From positions 1 through 64,000 of the forward strand of contig CALARR010000352.1 of assembly GCA_937889015.1 (NCBI GenBank): a stretch of DNA of 64,000 nt, in the 5' to 3' direction. The stretch comes from an uncultured Planctomycetales bacterium. Its GTDB lineage: Bacteria; Planctomycetota; Planctomycetia; Pirellulales; Thermoguttaceae. Position 1 is the first letter of the stretch; every line of letters starts with the position of its first letter. Below the pieces are notes generated by a model. The model was not told the origin of the DNA, made no database searches, and saw only the letters and a list, made by a program, of their open reading frames with translations. This document shows positions 17,093 to 25,650 of this stretch, in pieces. The translations under genes and the position numbers were made by a program.

Positions 17093-19033
17093 TCAGAATC
17101 GCACCGTGCCGGTCAGGTCATCGGCGGCGGTGGAGATCATCCAGGAGAGGGCTTTGGGCGCCACGAACGACTCGCGCACAAAGCCGCGATTGGGCACCTG
17201 GCGCAATTCCCACTCCAGGCGGTTGGGGTACACGCGGAAGACGCGATAGGCGTTGGGCCATTCGACGAAGGCCGGATTGACGATGTGGACCACGCCGTCC
17301 TTGGGGTTGTGTTCGTTCCAATGCGTGTGTCCGTTGAGCACGGCCACCACATTGCGCGCTGCCTGCAGGGCTTCCTGCGTTGCAGCGTCGATGTCCAGCG
17401 TGGGCAGCTTGTAGCCAGAGTTGGACAGACCGCCGCGGTAGTGCAGCGGGAAGTGCCCGATGAGGATCGTGGGCGACTGGGTGTCGCGAGCCAGTTCCTG
17501 CTTGAGCCATTGGATCTGCTGCGGAGTGGCCCCGATGCCGCCGAAATCGGAGCGGTCGTAGTGGTCGAGGAACTGGCCTTGCTTGGACTTCCAGTGGGCG
17601 GCGTCCAGGACGATGAACCGCAGGGGCGGCTTGTGGAACACGTAGTCGGTTTTCCGGTCGGGGAACAGCTCGGAACAGAGTTCCAAGGCGTCGGGGCGCG
17701 ACGACACCAGGTACGCATCGTGGTTTCCGATGCAGCCGTAGAGCGGCAGGCCGCTGTTGCGGCACACGCGGCCGAGGGCTTGGAACTGGTCGCGAAGGCC
17801 GTTGTTGGTCATGTCGCCGGCGATGGTGGCCCAGGCGACGCCCTCACGTTTCAAGGCGGAGAGCGTGGCGGCCAGTTCTTCCACGGCGGGCCCGTCGAGC
17901 TTGGTGTTCATCCACACGGCGCGGCCGGAGCCGAGGTGCGTATCGCTCAGCAGCGCGAAGCGATACCCGGGTTCCTCGACGGTCTGCGGCAGGGCCTGCA
18001 GGCGGAGACGCTGAAAGGCTCCGGCGGGTCGGAAGTGAGGGCCGGCGACGGTCAGGTAGTGGCGGCCGGCGTCCAGCAGCCAGGTGGCCAGGCGGACTTC
18101 GTCGGCAGGCCGTGCGCCGAGGATCTTGGGCGCCGGCCCGGTCAGTGCCTTCCCCTCGTTCACCCAGGCGTCGGCGAGGACCATTGGAGCAGCGACCACG
18201 GTATCGTCGCTGAGCACGTAGGCGCGCAGGCCGGGGCGGAGGTCCTCGTCCGGCGCGAGGTGCATCGTGCCGGTGACGTACGTGGGCGAGGGCAGGTCCA
18301 GGGCGAAGGTCAGCAGGCCCTCGGGCGGGACGACCACCTGGGCACCCTCCAGACGCAAGGGGGCGGAGGTTTGAACACCGTTCCACAGCGCGCCGTGGTG
18401 GGCCTCCAGGGTGATCGTGGCCCCGGGCGCAAGGCGCACCGCGGCGCGGTCGGCCGCGGCGCGCAAGGTCTGTACGAGTTGCGGATAGATCTCGATGGGC
18501 GGGTCGGGCAACCTGGTCTTGCGCAGAAGCACGTCGTCGAACCAGGCCTCGCCCGAGCAGGACATGGCCAGCATCACCTGGCTGTCAGTGGGGTTCCAGT
18601 CCTTGCCGCGCAGGGCGCCGACGAGTTGCACCCATTGGCCAGCCTGGCCTCCGGCGACCTGGGCCGTGGTGTGCCGACGATGGCCATCGCTGGCGGAGAC
18701 GTAGAGACGGACCGCGCCTGACGTGCCGGTGTAGACCCAGGCCGAGAATTCGTAGTCGGACTTGAGATCGACGAGGCCGTCCAGACGGAAGTAGGCGCCG
18801 CCCGAAGACTGGGCAGGCGTCACGCGCAGCGAGTGCGTGCCGGAGTGGGCCCGAGTCGCATCGGCCGAATACTGTGCCTGATGGGTGTGAAGGTTGGGAA
18901 TCGCCTGTTCAAAACCTTCCCGGATAACGACCTCGTCCGGTGCGGAGGTCTGACTCCAGCACGGGACGACCAGGCCCAGGAGAGTCCAGAGACCGACCGC
19001 CGTGACAAGGGTGGCAGGCTGTTTGACAGGCAT
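17093..19033 (-). CDS. Secreted calcineurin-like metallophosphoesterase with N-terminal beta domain
   Basis: 646 aa from ATG 19033 (GGAG just upstream); signal peptide to about residue 28. The N-terminal half looks like a carbohydrate-binding/LamG-type module (YFRLDGLVDLKSDYEFSAWV). The C-terminal half has all metallophosphoesterase motifs: SDTHLG, AGDMTNNG, GNHDAY, IGHFPLHY and NGHTHWNEH. All metal ligands are present, so it should be active with a dinuclear metal centre. The substrate is unknown; it may act on extracellular phosphoesters. Confidence 0.85.
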   Translation of the reverse strand: MPVKQPATLVTAVGLWTLLGLVVPCWSQTSAPDEVVIREGFEQAIPNLHTHQAQYSADATRAHSGTHSLRVTPAQSSGGAYFRLDGLVDLKSDYEFSAWVYTGTSGAVRLYVSASDGHRRHTTAQVAGGQAGQWVQLVGALRGKDWNPTDSQVMLAMSCSGEAWFDDVLLRKTRLPDPPIEIYPQLVQTLRAAADRAAVRLAPGATITLEAHHGALWNGVQTSAPLRLEGAQVVVPPEGLLTFALDLPSPTYVTGTMHLAPDEDLRPGLRAYVLSDDTVVAAPMVLADAWVNEGKALTGPAPKILGARPADEVRLATWLLDAGRHYLTVAGPHFRPAGAFQRLRLQALPQTVEEPGYRFALLSDTHLGSGRAVWMNTKLDGPAVEELAATLSALKREGVAWATIAGDMTNNGLRDQFQALGRVCRNSGLPLYGCIGNHDAYLVSSRPDALELCSELFPDRKTDYVFHKPPLRFIVLDAAHWKSKQGQFLDHYDRSDFGGIGATPQQIQWLKQELARDTQSPTILIGHFPLHYRGGLSNSGYKLPTLDIDAATQEALQAARNVVAVLNGHTHWNEHNPKDGVVHIVNPAFVEWPNAYRVFRVYPNRLEWELRQVPNRGFVRESFVAPKALSWMISTAADDLTGTVRF

Positions 19034-19173
19034 CGGAACGTACTCCGGGTGAGATGACAAGCGTGGCAGAGCGGATTCGAGCCTATGCGGGGTGTCTGGT
19101 CAATTTGGCGGGGGGAATGCGCGTGTGGTGAATCAGAATTGAGAGTCCGTATCGTAGGCAGCCTAGGATGGCC

Positions 19174-19301
19174 AGGTGCCATGGCACGCCCACGCTTGGC
19201 GTGGGCCCGCTCGGCGTGGGCATGCCGAAGCCTGGGACTGCATGGCCACGCAAGCGTGGCCATGGCACCCGATCATGTCCCAACTGCGCGATGCACTACA
19301 C
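19174..19301. repeat. ~130-bp palindromic element, family 3, copy B
   Basis: Termini GGTGCCATGG and CCATGGCACC are inverted repeats. Internal hairpins are GCCCACGCTTGGCGTGGGC and GGCCACGCAAGCGTGGCC. It abuts the stop codon of the sugar isomerase gene, so it may also act as a transcript end. Confidence 0.8.
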
Positions 19302-20125
19302 TAGCCGGCGGCGAGGCACAGGTCGCGTTGCAGGTTGCTGAGGCTTTCGGCGGCCAGCCGTTCGATGCCCGGCGTGTAGTCGAAGACCTCGACCGAGACC
19401 CAGCCGCGGTAGTCCACCTCGCCCAAGGCGCGGAGGATGGGCACGAACTCGAGCTTGCCGAAGCCGGGGCCCTGGCGATTGGGATCGTTGGCGTGGAAAT
19501 GGGCGGTGAGGCCGTGGTACTGGCGGATCAGGTCCGGCACGGGCGTGGACTCGGTGGACATGGCCTTGCAGTCCAGGTGCAAGCGCACGTGGGGCGACCC
19601 GATGCGCTCGATGAGTTGCACGGTCTCGGCGGTGGTGACCAGGAAGTTGGTCTCTTCGGGGCCCAGCGGTTCGAGGGCCGCGGTCACGTCGTACTGTTCG
19701 AAGGCCGGCAGGGCTCGGCCGAAGACCTCGGCCGCGTAGTCCATGGCCTGGGCATGAGTCACGCCGGGCAGGATGTCGCGCTGCTTGGGCGAGCCGCAGA
19801 CGAGGATCTTCCCGCCCAGGTCGGCGCAGAGCCGAGCCAGTTCGATGAAATAGTCGGAAGTGCGGCGGCGGACGTCGGCGTCGGGGCTGGTCAGGTAGAA
19901 GCCTTCGGTCTTGGCCAGCAACCAGTGCAGGCCCACGACCTCCAGGCCGGTGTCTTCGGCCAGCTTGCAGACTTCTTGGCGCTGCTGCGCGCTGATTTCC
20001 GTGGCGTAGTTGGCCAGGGTGAAGGGAGCGATCTCCATGCCCGTATAGCCGCACTCGGCAGCGAAGGCGAAGGCTTTGTCGAAGGGCCAGTCCTTGAAGG
20101 TCTCGTTGCAGATGGCGAATTTCAT
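19301..20125 (-). CDS. Sugar phosphate isomerase/epimerase-like TIM-barrel protein
   Basis: A 274-aa single-domain xylose-isomerase-like TIM barrel (AP-endonuclease 2 superfamily). MKFAICNETFKDWPFDKAF opens the first strand. Metal-ligand-type residues occur in ALEPLGPEETNF, LHLDCKAMS, HFHANDP and the late SVEVFDYTPG. Families with this pattern include hydroxypyruvate isomerase and 2-keto-myo-inositol or D-tagatose epimerases; the substrate cannot be read from sequence. There is no signal peptide, so it is cytosolic. Confidence 0.8.
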   Translation of the reverse strand: MKFAICNETFKDWPFDKAFAFAAECGYTGMEIAPFTLANYATEISAQQRQEVCKLAEDTGLEVVGLHWLLAKTEGFYLTSPDADVRRRTSDYFIELARLCADLGGKILVCGSPKQRDILPGVTHAQAMDYAAEVFGRALPAFEQYDVTAALEPLGPEETNFLVTTAETVQLIERIGSPHVRLHLDCKAMSTESTPVPDLIRQYHGLTAHFHANDPNRQGPGFGKLEFVPILRALGEVDYRGWVSVEVFDYTPGIERLAAESLSNLQRDLCLAAG

Positions 20126-20335
20126 GGTATCGCAGAGGGGCTAAGGGTCAGAGGGACGACGGGCGCCGCGACCTTGGCCGGTTGGACGACGCTGACGTCC
20201 AGGGTAACAAGTTTGCGCGCGCGACGAAAGTGGCCGCTACTGGCGATCGGCGAATCGATGGGTTGAGCCATTTTTGGCCCCCCCACACGGCCGCAGAGAG
20301 AACCACCTCCGTGCGGAACCCGGGCAGGAAGTCGA

Positions 20336-21277
20336 TCACATCCCAGGCAGGGTGGGATGTTCTGAGCGGAGCTTCTTCATCAAGCGCCGGCCGACCGTTG
20401 GTTTGCGCTCCTCCAGCCGTTTGCCATTGGCCGTGTTGGGCGCGCTGACCAGCGGTTCCGGGGCTCCATCCAAGGGATCGTTCACGCGGATGCCGGCCAG
20501 GCGGTCCGTGACGCGTTGGGCATACTCGGGCGAGAGTTCGAAGCCCAGGAACCGGCGGCCCAGCTTCTTGGCCACGGCCAGGGTGGTGCCGCTGCCGGCA
20601 AAGGGGTCCAGGACCAGTTCGTCCGGATGGCTGCAGGCGCGGATGATGCGGCCCAGCAGTTGCTCGGGCATCTGGCAGCCGTGCCAGCCGGCGCGCTCCT
20701 TGAAGGTGCCGCAGACGCGCGGGAAGTACCAGGTGTCCTGGTCGGCCTGGAACCCGTCGGGCAGGTCTTGCGGGCGGAGGATCCAGGTGTCGTCGGGCAG
20801 GCGGCCGACGGGGTTCGCGCGGCGGTCGCCGTAGACGAGTTGCCGGGCCGAGGGGACGCGGATGTCCTTATCGTTGAAGGTACACTGCTTGGGGTCCTTC
20901 ACGAAGTGAAACAGGTGCGCGTGGGAGCGGCTGAACTTGTATTTGCAGTTCACGCCGAAGGTGTAGTACCAGACGACCCAACTGCGGCAGGTCAGGCCGT
21001 GTTCGCGCTGGACCATCACTTTCAACTCGGCCGCGAACTCGTCGCCGATGGCCAGCCAGAAGGCGCCGGTCGGCTTGAGGATGCGCGCGACTTCGGCCGT
21101 CCAGGCGCGCGACCAGTCCAGGTAGCGATCGGCCTCCTGCTTGTCGTCGTAGACGTCGTACTCGTAGCCGATGTTGAAGGGGGGATCGGCAAACACCAGA
21201 TCCACGGAGCCGGCTTCCAGCTTCTGCATGCCCTCGACGCAATCACCGTTGTGGACGCGATTCAGACGGCTCGACAA
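20336..21277 (-). CDS. Solitary beta-class DNA N6/N4 methyltransferase
   Basis: A 313-aa DNA methyltransferase of the N6_N4_MTase family. The catalytic motif DPPF (31-34, in VFADPPFNIGYEYD) comes before the SAM motif DPFAGSGTT (about residue 234), the beta-class order shared with CcrM/HinfI-type enzymes. The target-recognition part lies between (about 80-215). No restriction endonuclease or specificity gene is nearby, so it is an orphan enzyme, possibly regulatory. The recognition site cannot be predicted from sequence alone. Confidence 0.88.
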   Translation of the reverse strand: MSSRLNRVHNGDCVEGMQKLEAGSVDLVFADPPFNIGYEYDVYDDKQEADRYLDWSRAWTAEVARILKPTGAFWLAIGDEFAAELKVMVQREHGLTCRSWVVWYYTFGVNCKYKFSRSHAHLFHFVKDPKQCTFNDKDIRVPSARQLVYGDRRANPVGRLPDDTWILRPQDLPDGFQADQDTWYFPRVCGTFKERAGWHGCQMPEQLLGRIIRACSHPDELVLDPFAGSGTTLAVAKKLGRRFLGFELSPEYAQRVTDRLAGIRVNDPLDGAPEPLVSAPNTANGKRLEERKPTVGRRLMKKLRSEHPTLPGM

Positions 21278-21461
21278 GGCAGGTTCTCCGTAACCACGGA
21301 AGAGGGGCCAGATTATGGCGCGGGGCGGCCTGGCCAGCGGCCACGCCTAACCCCTGCCGGACGGTTTCTCCGATCTTATCGGCTGAGGCCCCGGTTTGGC
21401 AACCGTTCCGACGGCCTGCGGTGTGGCCAGTTGTCCGGTTTTCGCCGCCGTCGGCGGGGTT

Positions 21462-21565
21462 TATTGGGTGTCAGAAAAGGAATGTCGTGGCTGTCCCGGC
21501 CGTTGCCCGGGAAAACCGGCCTCCCGATGGTCGGCCTCACGGCATTACTTACCTGAGACGCAATA
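21462..21565. repeat. TA-flanked hairpin element, family 2, copy B
   Basis: Nearly identical to copy A at 5040-5142, with only a few substitutions. TATTGGGTGTCAG ... CTGAGACGCAATA. It shares its terminal TA with the next copy. Confidence 0.88.
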
Positions 21566-21666
21566 TTGATTCTCAGAAAAGGAATGCAACACGCGAGTGG
21601 CGTTGGCACCGCAAAACCGGGCTCCCGCTGGTCGCCCTCGTTGCATTACCAATCTGAGGGGCAATA
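21564..21666. repeat. TA-flanked hairpin element, family 2, copy C (diverged)
   Basis: TATTGATTCTCAG ... CTGAGGGGCAATA. The termini and inner arms (ATGCAAC / GTTGCAT) are complementary, although the arm sequence differs from copies A and B, so pairing is kept despite divergence. Tandem to copy B. Confidence 0.75.
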
Positions 21667-21706
21667 GCTGCCAAGCCCGGCCCGGAAAAGACTGGCGCGC
21701 ACGTCG

Positions 21707-22966
21707 CTACGGGGCGCAACGGGCCAGGGAGAGGAGGGCGAAGGCGGTGCCGTACTGCTGGTGGTAGTCGTAGAGCGGGAAGTCCCACCAGGAGCCGTCC
21801 TTTTCCTGCAGGTGCAGCAGGACCTGGGCCAGGTGGTCGTGGTACGGGCCGCGCTGGTCGGCGGGCAACTGATCGATGCACAGGGCGGCGTAGTAATGGC
21901 CGTAGTAGAAGAAATAGCCGGCGACCTTGAACCACGACTCGTGCGGGATGGGCCGTTTGCGGCCGATGTCGAGCCACATGTTGCGCGCAAAGAGCCGATC
22001 CAGCCAGGTGGTGAGCACTTCCTCGGTGACGGCCGTGTCGCCCCACAGGCGCAGGGCCAGGTTGCAGGCCTGGGAGCGGCCCAGGCTGCCGGCCGGGCGG
22101 TTGACCTCGAACATGGGGACGTATTTCAGGTATTCGCCGTAGCAGTAGCTGAAGTCGGGCTTGCGCTGCCGGAGGATGGAGTCCACCGCGCGGCGCACGA
22201 TCCGCTCGGGCGGGTCGACGCCGGCCAGCTTGGCCTGGTGCAAGGCCACCAGGGCCGTGGCCGAGACAAAGCTGATTGACGAGCCGCTGGGGCGCTGGGT
22301 CTGGGCCACGAAGTCGTAGTAGGCCCAGCCGCCATCCACGCACTCGTAGCGGCAGAGCATTTCGATCTGCTGGCGGATCAGCGAGCGGATCCGCGCGGCG
22401 CGCTGCGCGTCGTCCGGCTTGCGTTGGAGCATGCAGGCCAAGGCCTGGATGGAGTAGGCATGGCCCCAGTTGTTGTAGATGGCGTCGGGCGTGGCGCGGC
22501 GGAGCGAAGGCAGCGTGTCCAGCAACCAGGCTTCGCCGCGGTCCAGCGCGGCGAGGGCCTCGGGGGTCTGGCCGACCTGCGACAAGGCCATGATGCAGAG
22601 GGCCGTGGTGCCGGTGCGGAAGGCGTGATGGGCGCCAGGGACCGGGGCGAAGATGTTCAGCCCCTTGGTCTGATGGGCCGAGCCCCACGAGCCCTTGGGG
22701 TTCTGGCAACGGACGAGGAACTCCACTCCGCGTTGAATGGCCGCCTGGACTTGCTCCGCGGTCGGGTGCTCCGCCGGCTTGGGTTGTTTGGAGAGCTTCC
22801 AGTCGCTGCGCAGGGCGGCGGGCATGGGGCTGGCCACGACGCGCGACGCGGCCGTGTCAAGCGGCGCGACGGCCCCGCCCTCCTCGCCAGCCAACGACCA
22901 GCCGGCACAGGCCAGGGTCAGGACCGCGGAAGACGAACACAGTCTGATGAGACGCATCCGGGCCAT
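21707..22966 (-). CDS. Secreted squalene-cyclase/prenyltransferase-fold protein
   Basis: 419 aa with a signal peptide (residues about 1-25). An alpha/alpha-barrel of terpene-cyclase or prenyltransferase type follows (VEFLVRCQNPKGSWG, HAYSIQALACML, GGWAYYDF, LLHLQEKDGSWWDFPLYDYHQQYGTAFALLS). No DXDD cyclase acid motif is seen, so it is probably not a classical squalene-hopene cyclase. Planctomycetes carry many secreted members of unknown function. ATG 22966 overlaps the TGA of the upstream adaptor gene (TGATG), indicating coupling. GTG 22969 is an alternative start. Confidence 0.75.
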   Translation of the reverse strand: MARMRLIRLCSSSAVLTLACAGWSLAGEEGGAVAPLDTAASRVVASPMPAALRSDWKLSKQPKPAEHPTAEQVQAAIQRGVEFLVRCQNPKGSWGSAHQTKGLNIFAPVPGAHHAFRTGTTALCIMALSQVGQTPEALAALDRGEAWLLDTLPSLRRATPDAIYNNWGHAYSIQALACMLQRKPDDAQRAARIRSLIRQQIEMLCRYECVDGGWAYYDFVAQTQRPSGSSISFVSATALVALHQAKLAGVDPPERIVRRAVDSILRQRKPDFSYCYGEYLKYVPMFEVNRPAGSLGRSQACNLALRLWGDTAVTEEVLTTWLDRLFARNMWLDIGRKRPIPHESWFKVAGYFFYYGHYYAALCIDQLPADQRGPYHDHLAQVLLHLQEKDGSWWDFPLYDYHQQYGTAFALLSLARCAP

Positions 22967-24744
22967 CACTTTGACTTCGTGTCCTTGTCGACCGAGGGGA
23001 ACTCCTTGGGATACTCGGCCAGGATCTCGTTGCCTTCGGCGAGTCCCGTGAGGACTTCGACGTACTTGTCGGCGCGCTGGCCGAGGGTCACGGCCTTCTT
23101 CTGCGGTTTGCCGTCCTTGCCCGGCAGGGCCACGTACTGTTTGCGCGGGTCGAGGTCATCGCTGCCGACGGCGGCGGCGGGCACGGCCAGGGCGTCGGGC
23201 TTGAAGTAGGGCACGAATTTCGCTTCGCAGCTCATGCCCGGCATGACGGTCTTGGCCGCGTTGTCGAGGGCCACGGTCAGTACGGTATCGAACTCGCGTG
23301 TGGCGGAGGGGACCGTGGCGACGCGTTGCACGATCGCCTCGAGTTTCACATCGGCGAGGGACGAAGGCTGCACGAACCCTTTCAGCCCGGCCGTGATGTG
23401 ACGGAGTTGTTTTTCGGGCACGGCGACGCGTACGGACAGCGGCCGGGATTCGACGACGGTCAGGAACACGTCGTTGTTGGCCAGTCGGCCGCCGCGGCGG
23501 AGTTTTTCGGCGGCCGTTTCCGTCCCGCTCCATTTGCCGCGCACGCAGCGTCCGTAGTAGACGTTTCCGTCCAGCGGCGCCTTGATGGTCATGGCCGCGC
23601 GGTCTTCTTGGAGGCGCGTGAGGCGCTGGGCGCCGCGCGCCGCTTCGTGCTTGAGCCGTTCCAGGGTCAGTTCCAAGCGCCGCGGGCCCAACGGCAGGAC
23701 GATCTTCCCGCGTTGATATTCGATGGTCTGCCGTTGCGTGGAGAGTCTGACGGCTTCCTCGGCGCGGGGCAAGCTCTGCTTGAGGATTTCGTCGCGTTCG
23801 ATCTTCATTCGTTCCAGGTTGAAGCGCGCGCGTTCCACGGTATCGCGGGAGCGGCGGAGGATGATTTCTTCGGTCTCCTCGGTGAGGTCGTCGGCCTTGT
23901 ACATCTTCTCCAACTGACGGAGTTCTTCTTCCTGGTAGGCGAGGTTGTCTTCGGCCACCTTGACCATGAAGTTCACGATCCGCTCGCTCATGGGACGGTC
24001 GATTTTGAAGAACCGCTCCTGGTCCTCCTGGCTGATGCGGTGGCCGCGATCCAAGGCCGCGGCATCCAGGGGCTGCAGGGCGCGAGCGGCCTGGAGTTGC
24101 ATTTCGGTTTCGTGAATGGCGATGGCGGAGAGCTGCTGATCGCGTTGGAGTTCGACGATCGCGCGGTCGATGCGTTCGGTGTCGATGGACACCAGGACAT
24201 CTCCCTTGCGGACCTGGGCGCCGTGCTCGACCGCCTTGAGGACCTCGAACTCGTTCCACTCCTGGACGCGGAGGGCGATCTCCGCGGTGTGGCTGGCTTC
24301 GAAAATGCCGTCCAACGCGACCTCGACGCGGATCGGCCGCTTCTTGACGGTATAGGTGGCCGGCTTGGCGTCGGTCTTGGCCTGGTCGGTCTTGGGCTTG
24401 TCGGCGGCCGGCTCTTTCTTGGCCTCGGCCGAGGCCTTCGGGCCCTCGCCCTTGGGAGACGCGTCCTTCTTCGCCGGGTCTTTCTTGCCCTCAGCCTCCT
24501 TGGCGGCCGGTTTCTTCTCCGGTGCGGTCTGGCTGTCCTTGGCGGCCGGTTTCTGCCCGGCGGCGTCCTGCTTGTCCTTGTCTTTCTTGGCAGCGCGTTT
24601 CGCGCCGCCATCTTTGGATTTCTGGGGCTGCTTGTCGGCCTTGAGACTGGAATCCGGACCGTTGGCCCAGGCCGGCGACGAAGCAAGCTGGATGGTCCAC
24701 AAGGCGACCAAGACACACAGCGGCAAGACCAAGAGACGTTTCAT
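22966..24744 (-). CDS. HlyD/RND-type periplasmic adaptor-like secretion protein
   Basis: 592 aa from ATG 24744; signal peptide about residues 1-27. A low-complexity Lys/Ala/Glu/Asp-rich linker (about 30-125) precedes the adaptor body. That body has a lipoyl/barrel-sandwich hybrid half (VEHGAQVRKGDVLVSID), long coiled coils (about 190-370), the second lipoyl half (MTIKAPLDGNVYYGR) and beta-barrel/MP domains. No cognate permease or ATPase is adjacent; the coupled downstream gene is the cyclase-fold protein. Export or envelope assembly is an inference. The Lys-rich linker is unusually long. Confidence 0.8.
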   Translation of the reverse strand: MKRLLVLPLCVLVALWTIQLASSPAWANGPDSSLKADKQPQKSKDGGAKRAAKKDKDKQDAAGQKPAAKDSQTAPEKKPAAKEAEGKKDPAKKDASPKGEGPKASAEAKKEPAADKPKTDQAKTDAKPATYTVKKRPIRVEVALDGIFEASHTAEIALRVQEWNEFEVLKAVEHGAQVRKGDVLVSIDTERIDRAIVELQRDQQLSAIAIHETEMQLQAARALQPLDAAALDRGHRISQEDQERFFKIDRPMSERIVNFMVKVAEDNLAYQEEELRQLEKMYKADDLTEETEEIILRRSRDTVERARFNLERMKIERDEILKQSLPRAEEAVRLSTQRQTIEYQRGKIVLPLGPRRLELTLERLKHEAARGAQRLTRLQEDRAAMTIKAPLDGNVYYGRCVRGKWSGTETAAEKLRRGGRLANNDVFLTVVESRPLSVRVAVPEKQLRHITAGLKGFVQPSSLADVKLEAIVQRVATVPSATREFDTVLTVALDNAAKTVMPGMSCEAKFVPYFKPDALAVPAAAVGSDDLDPRKQYVALPGKDGKPQKKAVTLGQRADKYVEVLTGLAEGNEILAEYPKEFPSVDKDTKSK

Positions 24745-25152
24745 ATGCGTGGTTTTCTTCTGCGAGAGCGGACAGAGCCCCAGATCCCGACAAGGATAGA
24801 TTACAGCGATTCGGCAAGACAGCAAAACCAGGCTGGTTTTGAGGTTAGTCAATTGTCACATGCGATCCGATATGCGGCAAGCGAATGCAGGCCGTCTTTG
24901 GGCCGGCAGCCGGGCAGCAGAGAAGGCAATTGCGGCCCAGCCCCCCCGGGTGAGGCAATTCTCAACCGACTAAGGTCGGCTGGGGATCTGTTGGGCTTGG
25001 CGCGGGGCAGCGAGGTTTGGGCCTGTAACCGCCCAAACGATCGCCCCCACCAGTCTTGTAGCCGGTTGTGGCAGTACGATCGCTGGGCCGAGGTCGGCAG
25101 TTGTTGTTGGAGAAGTTGCTACGCGTTCCAATAGCCAAATAGGGAGAAGCAC
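24745..25152. other. Intergenic region between divergent units
   Basis: About 400 bp separating the adaptor operon (-) from the CpxP-like operon (+). I see no gene or repeat. AGGGAG at 25142 serves the downstream ATG. No clear promoter hexamers stand out. Confidence 0.35.
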
Positions 25153-25650
25153 ATGTTTCCTACGAAGGCGGTGGGGCTGGTGTTGGCGGGGATTTTGGGC
25201 GGGATGGCGGTCGGGGGTCCGGCGGGAGTCGGCGCGGCCCATTTGGGCTCGCGTCTGGCGGAGAGTCCGCTGGGGAAACTGGTGAGCGGCAACCTGGGCC
25301 GGTGGCTGGTGCTGCGTTCGGAGCTGAACGTCAGCGACGAACAGAAGGCACAGATCCGCGAGACCCTGGTGAGCCACAAGCCCGAGATTGCCAGGGCAGC
25401 CAAAGGTGTGTGGGCCCAACGCACGGCCTTGCGCGAGGCGGTGTTGTCGGGCCAGGATGAGGCGGCCGTGCGCAAGGCGGCCGACGAGTTGGGCAAGTCG
25501 ATCGGAGACGCGGCGGTACTGGCGGCGAAGGTGGTTGGCCAACTCAAGCCCATCCTGACGGAGCAACAGCGGCAGCAGATTAAGGCCACGCGAGCCGATT
25601 GCGACCAGGCGGTGGAACGATTCCTGACTCAGGCTGCGCAGGCGCAATGA
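25153..25650 (+). CDS. Spy/CpxP-like periplasmic protein
   Basis: 165 aa with an N-terminal hydrophobic signal (about 1-29). Two LTxxQ-like helices follow, LNVSDEQKAQIRETL and LTEQQRQQIKA, the pattern of Spy/CpxP periplasmic stress proteins. It is the first gene of a four-gene unit; its TGA overlaps the ATG of the ECF sigma gene. A role as periplasmic sensor of an envelope or metal stress response is inferred from context. Confidence 0.7.
   Translation: MFPTKAVGLVLAGILGGMAVGGPAGVGAAHLGSRLAESPLGKLVSGNLGRWLVLRSELNVSDEQKAQIRETLVSHKPEIARAAKGVWAQRTALREAVLSGQDEAAVRKAADELGKSIGDAAVLAAKVVGQLKPILTEQQRQQIKATRADCDQAVERFLTQAAQAQ

Noticed and set aside
22985..25134. Long open frame on the plus strand opposite the adaptor gene (23326-25134)
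   Set aside because: Its protein is a low-complexity mirror of the HlyD-type gene; GC-rich third positions create such shadows. Many similar antisense frames elsewhere were discarded for the same reason.
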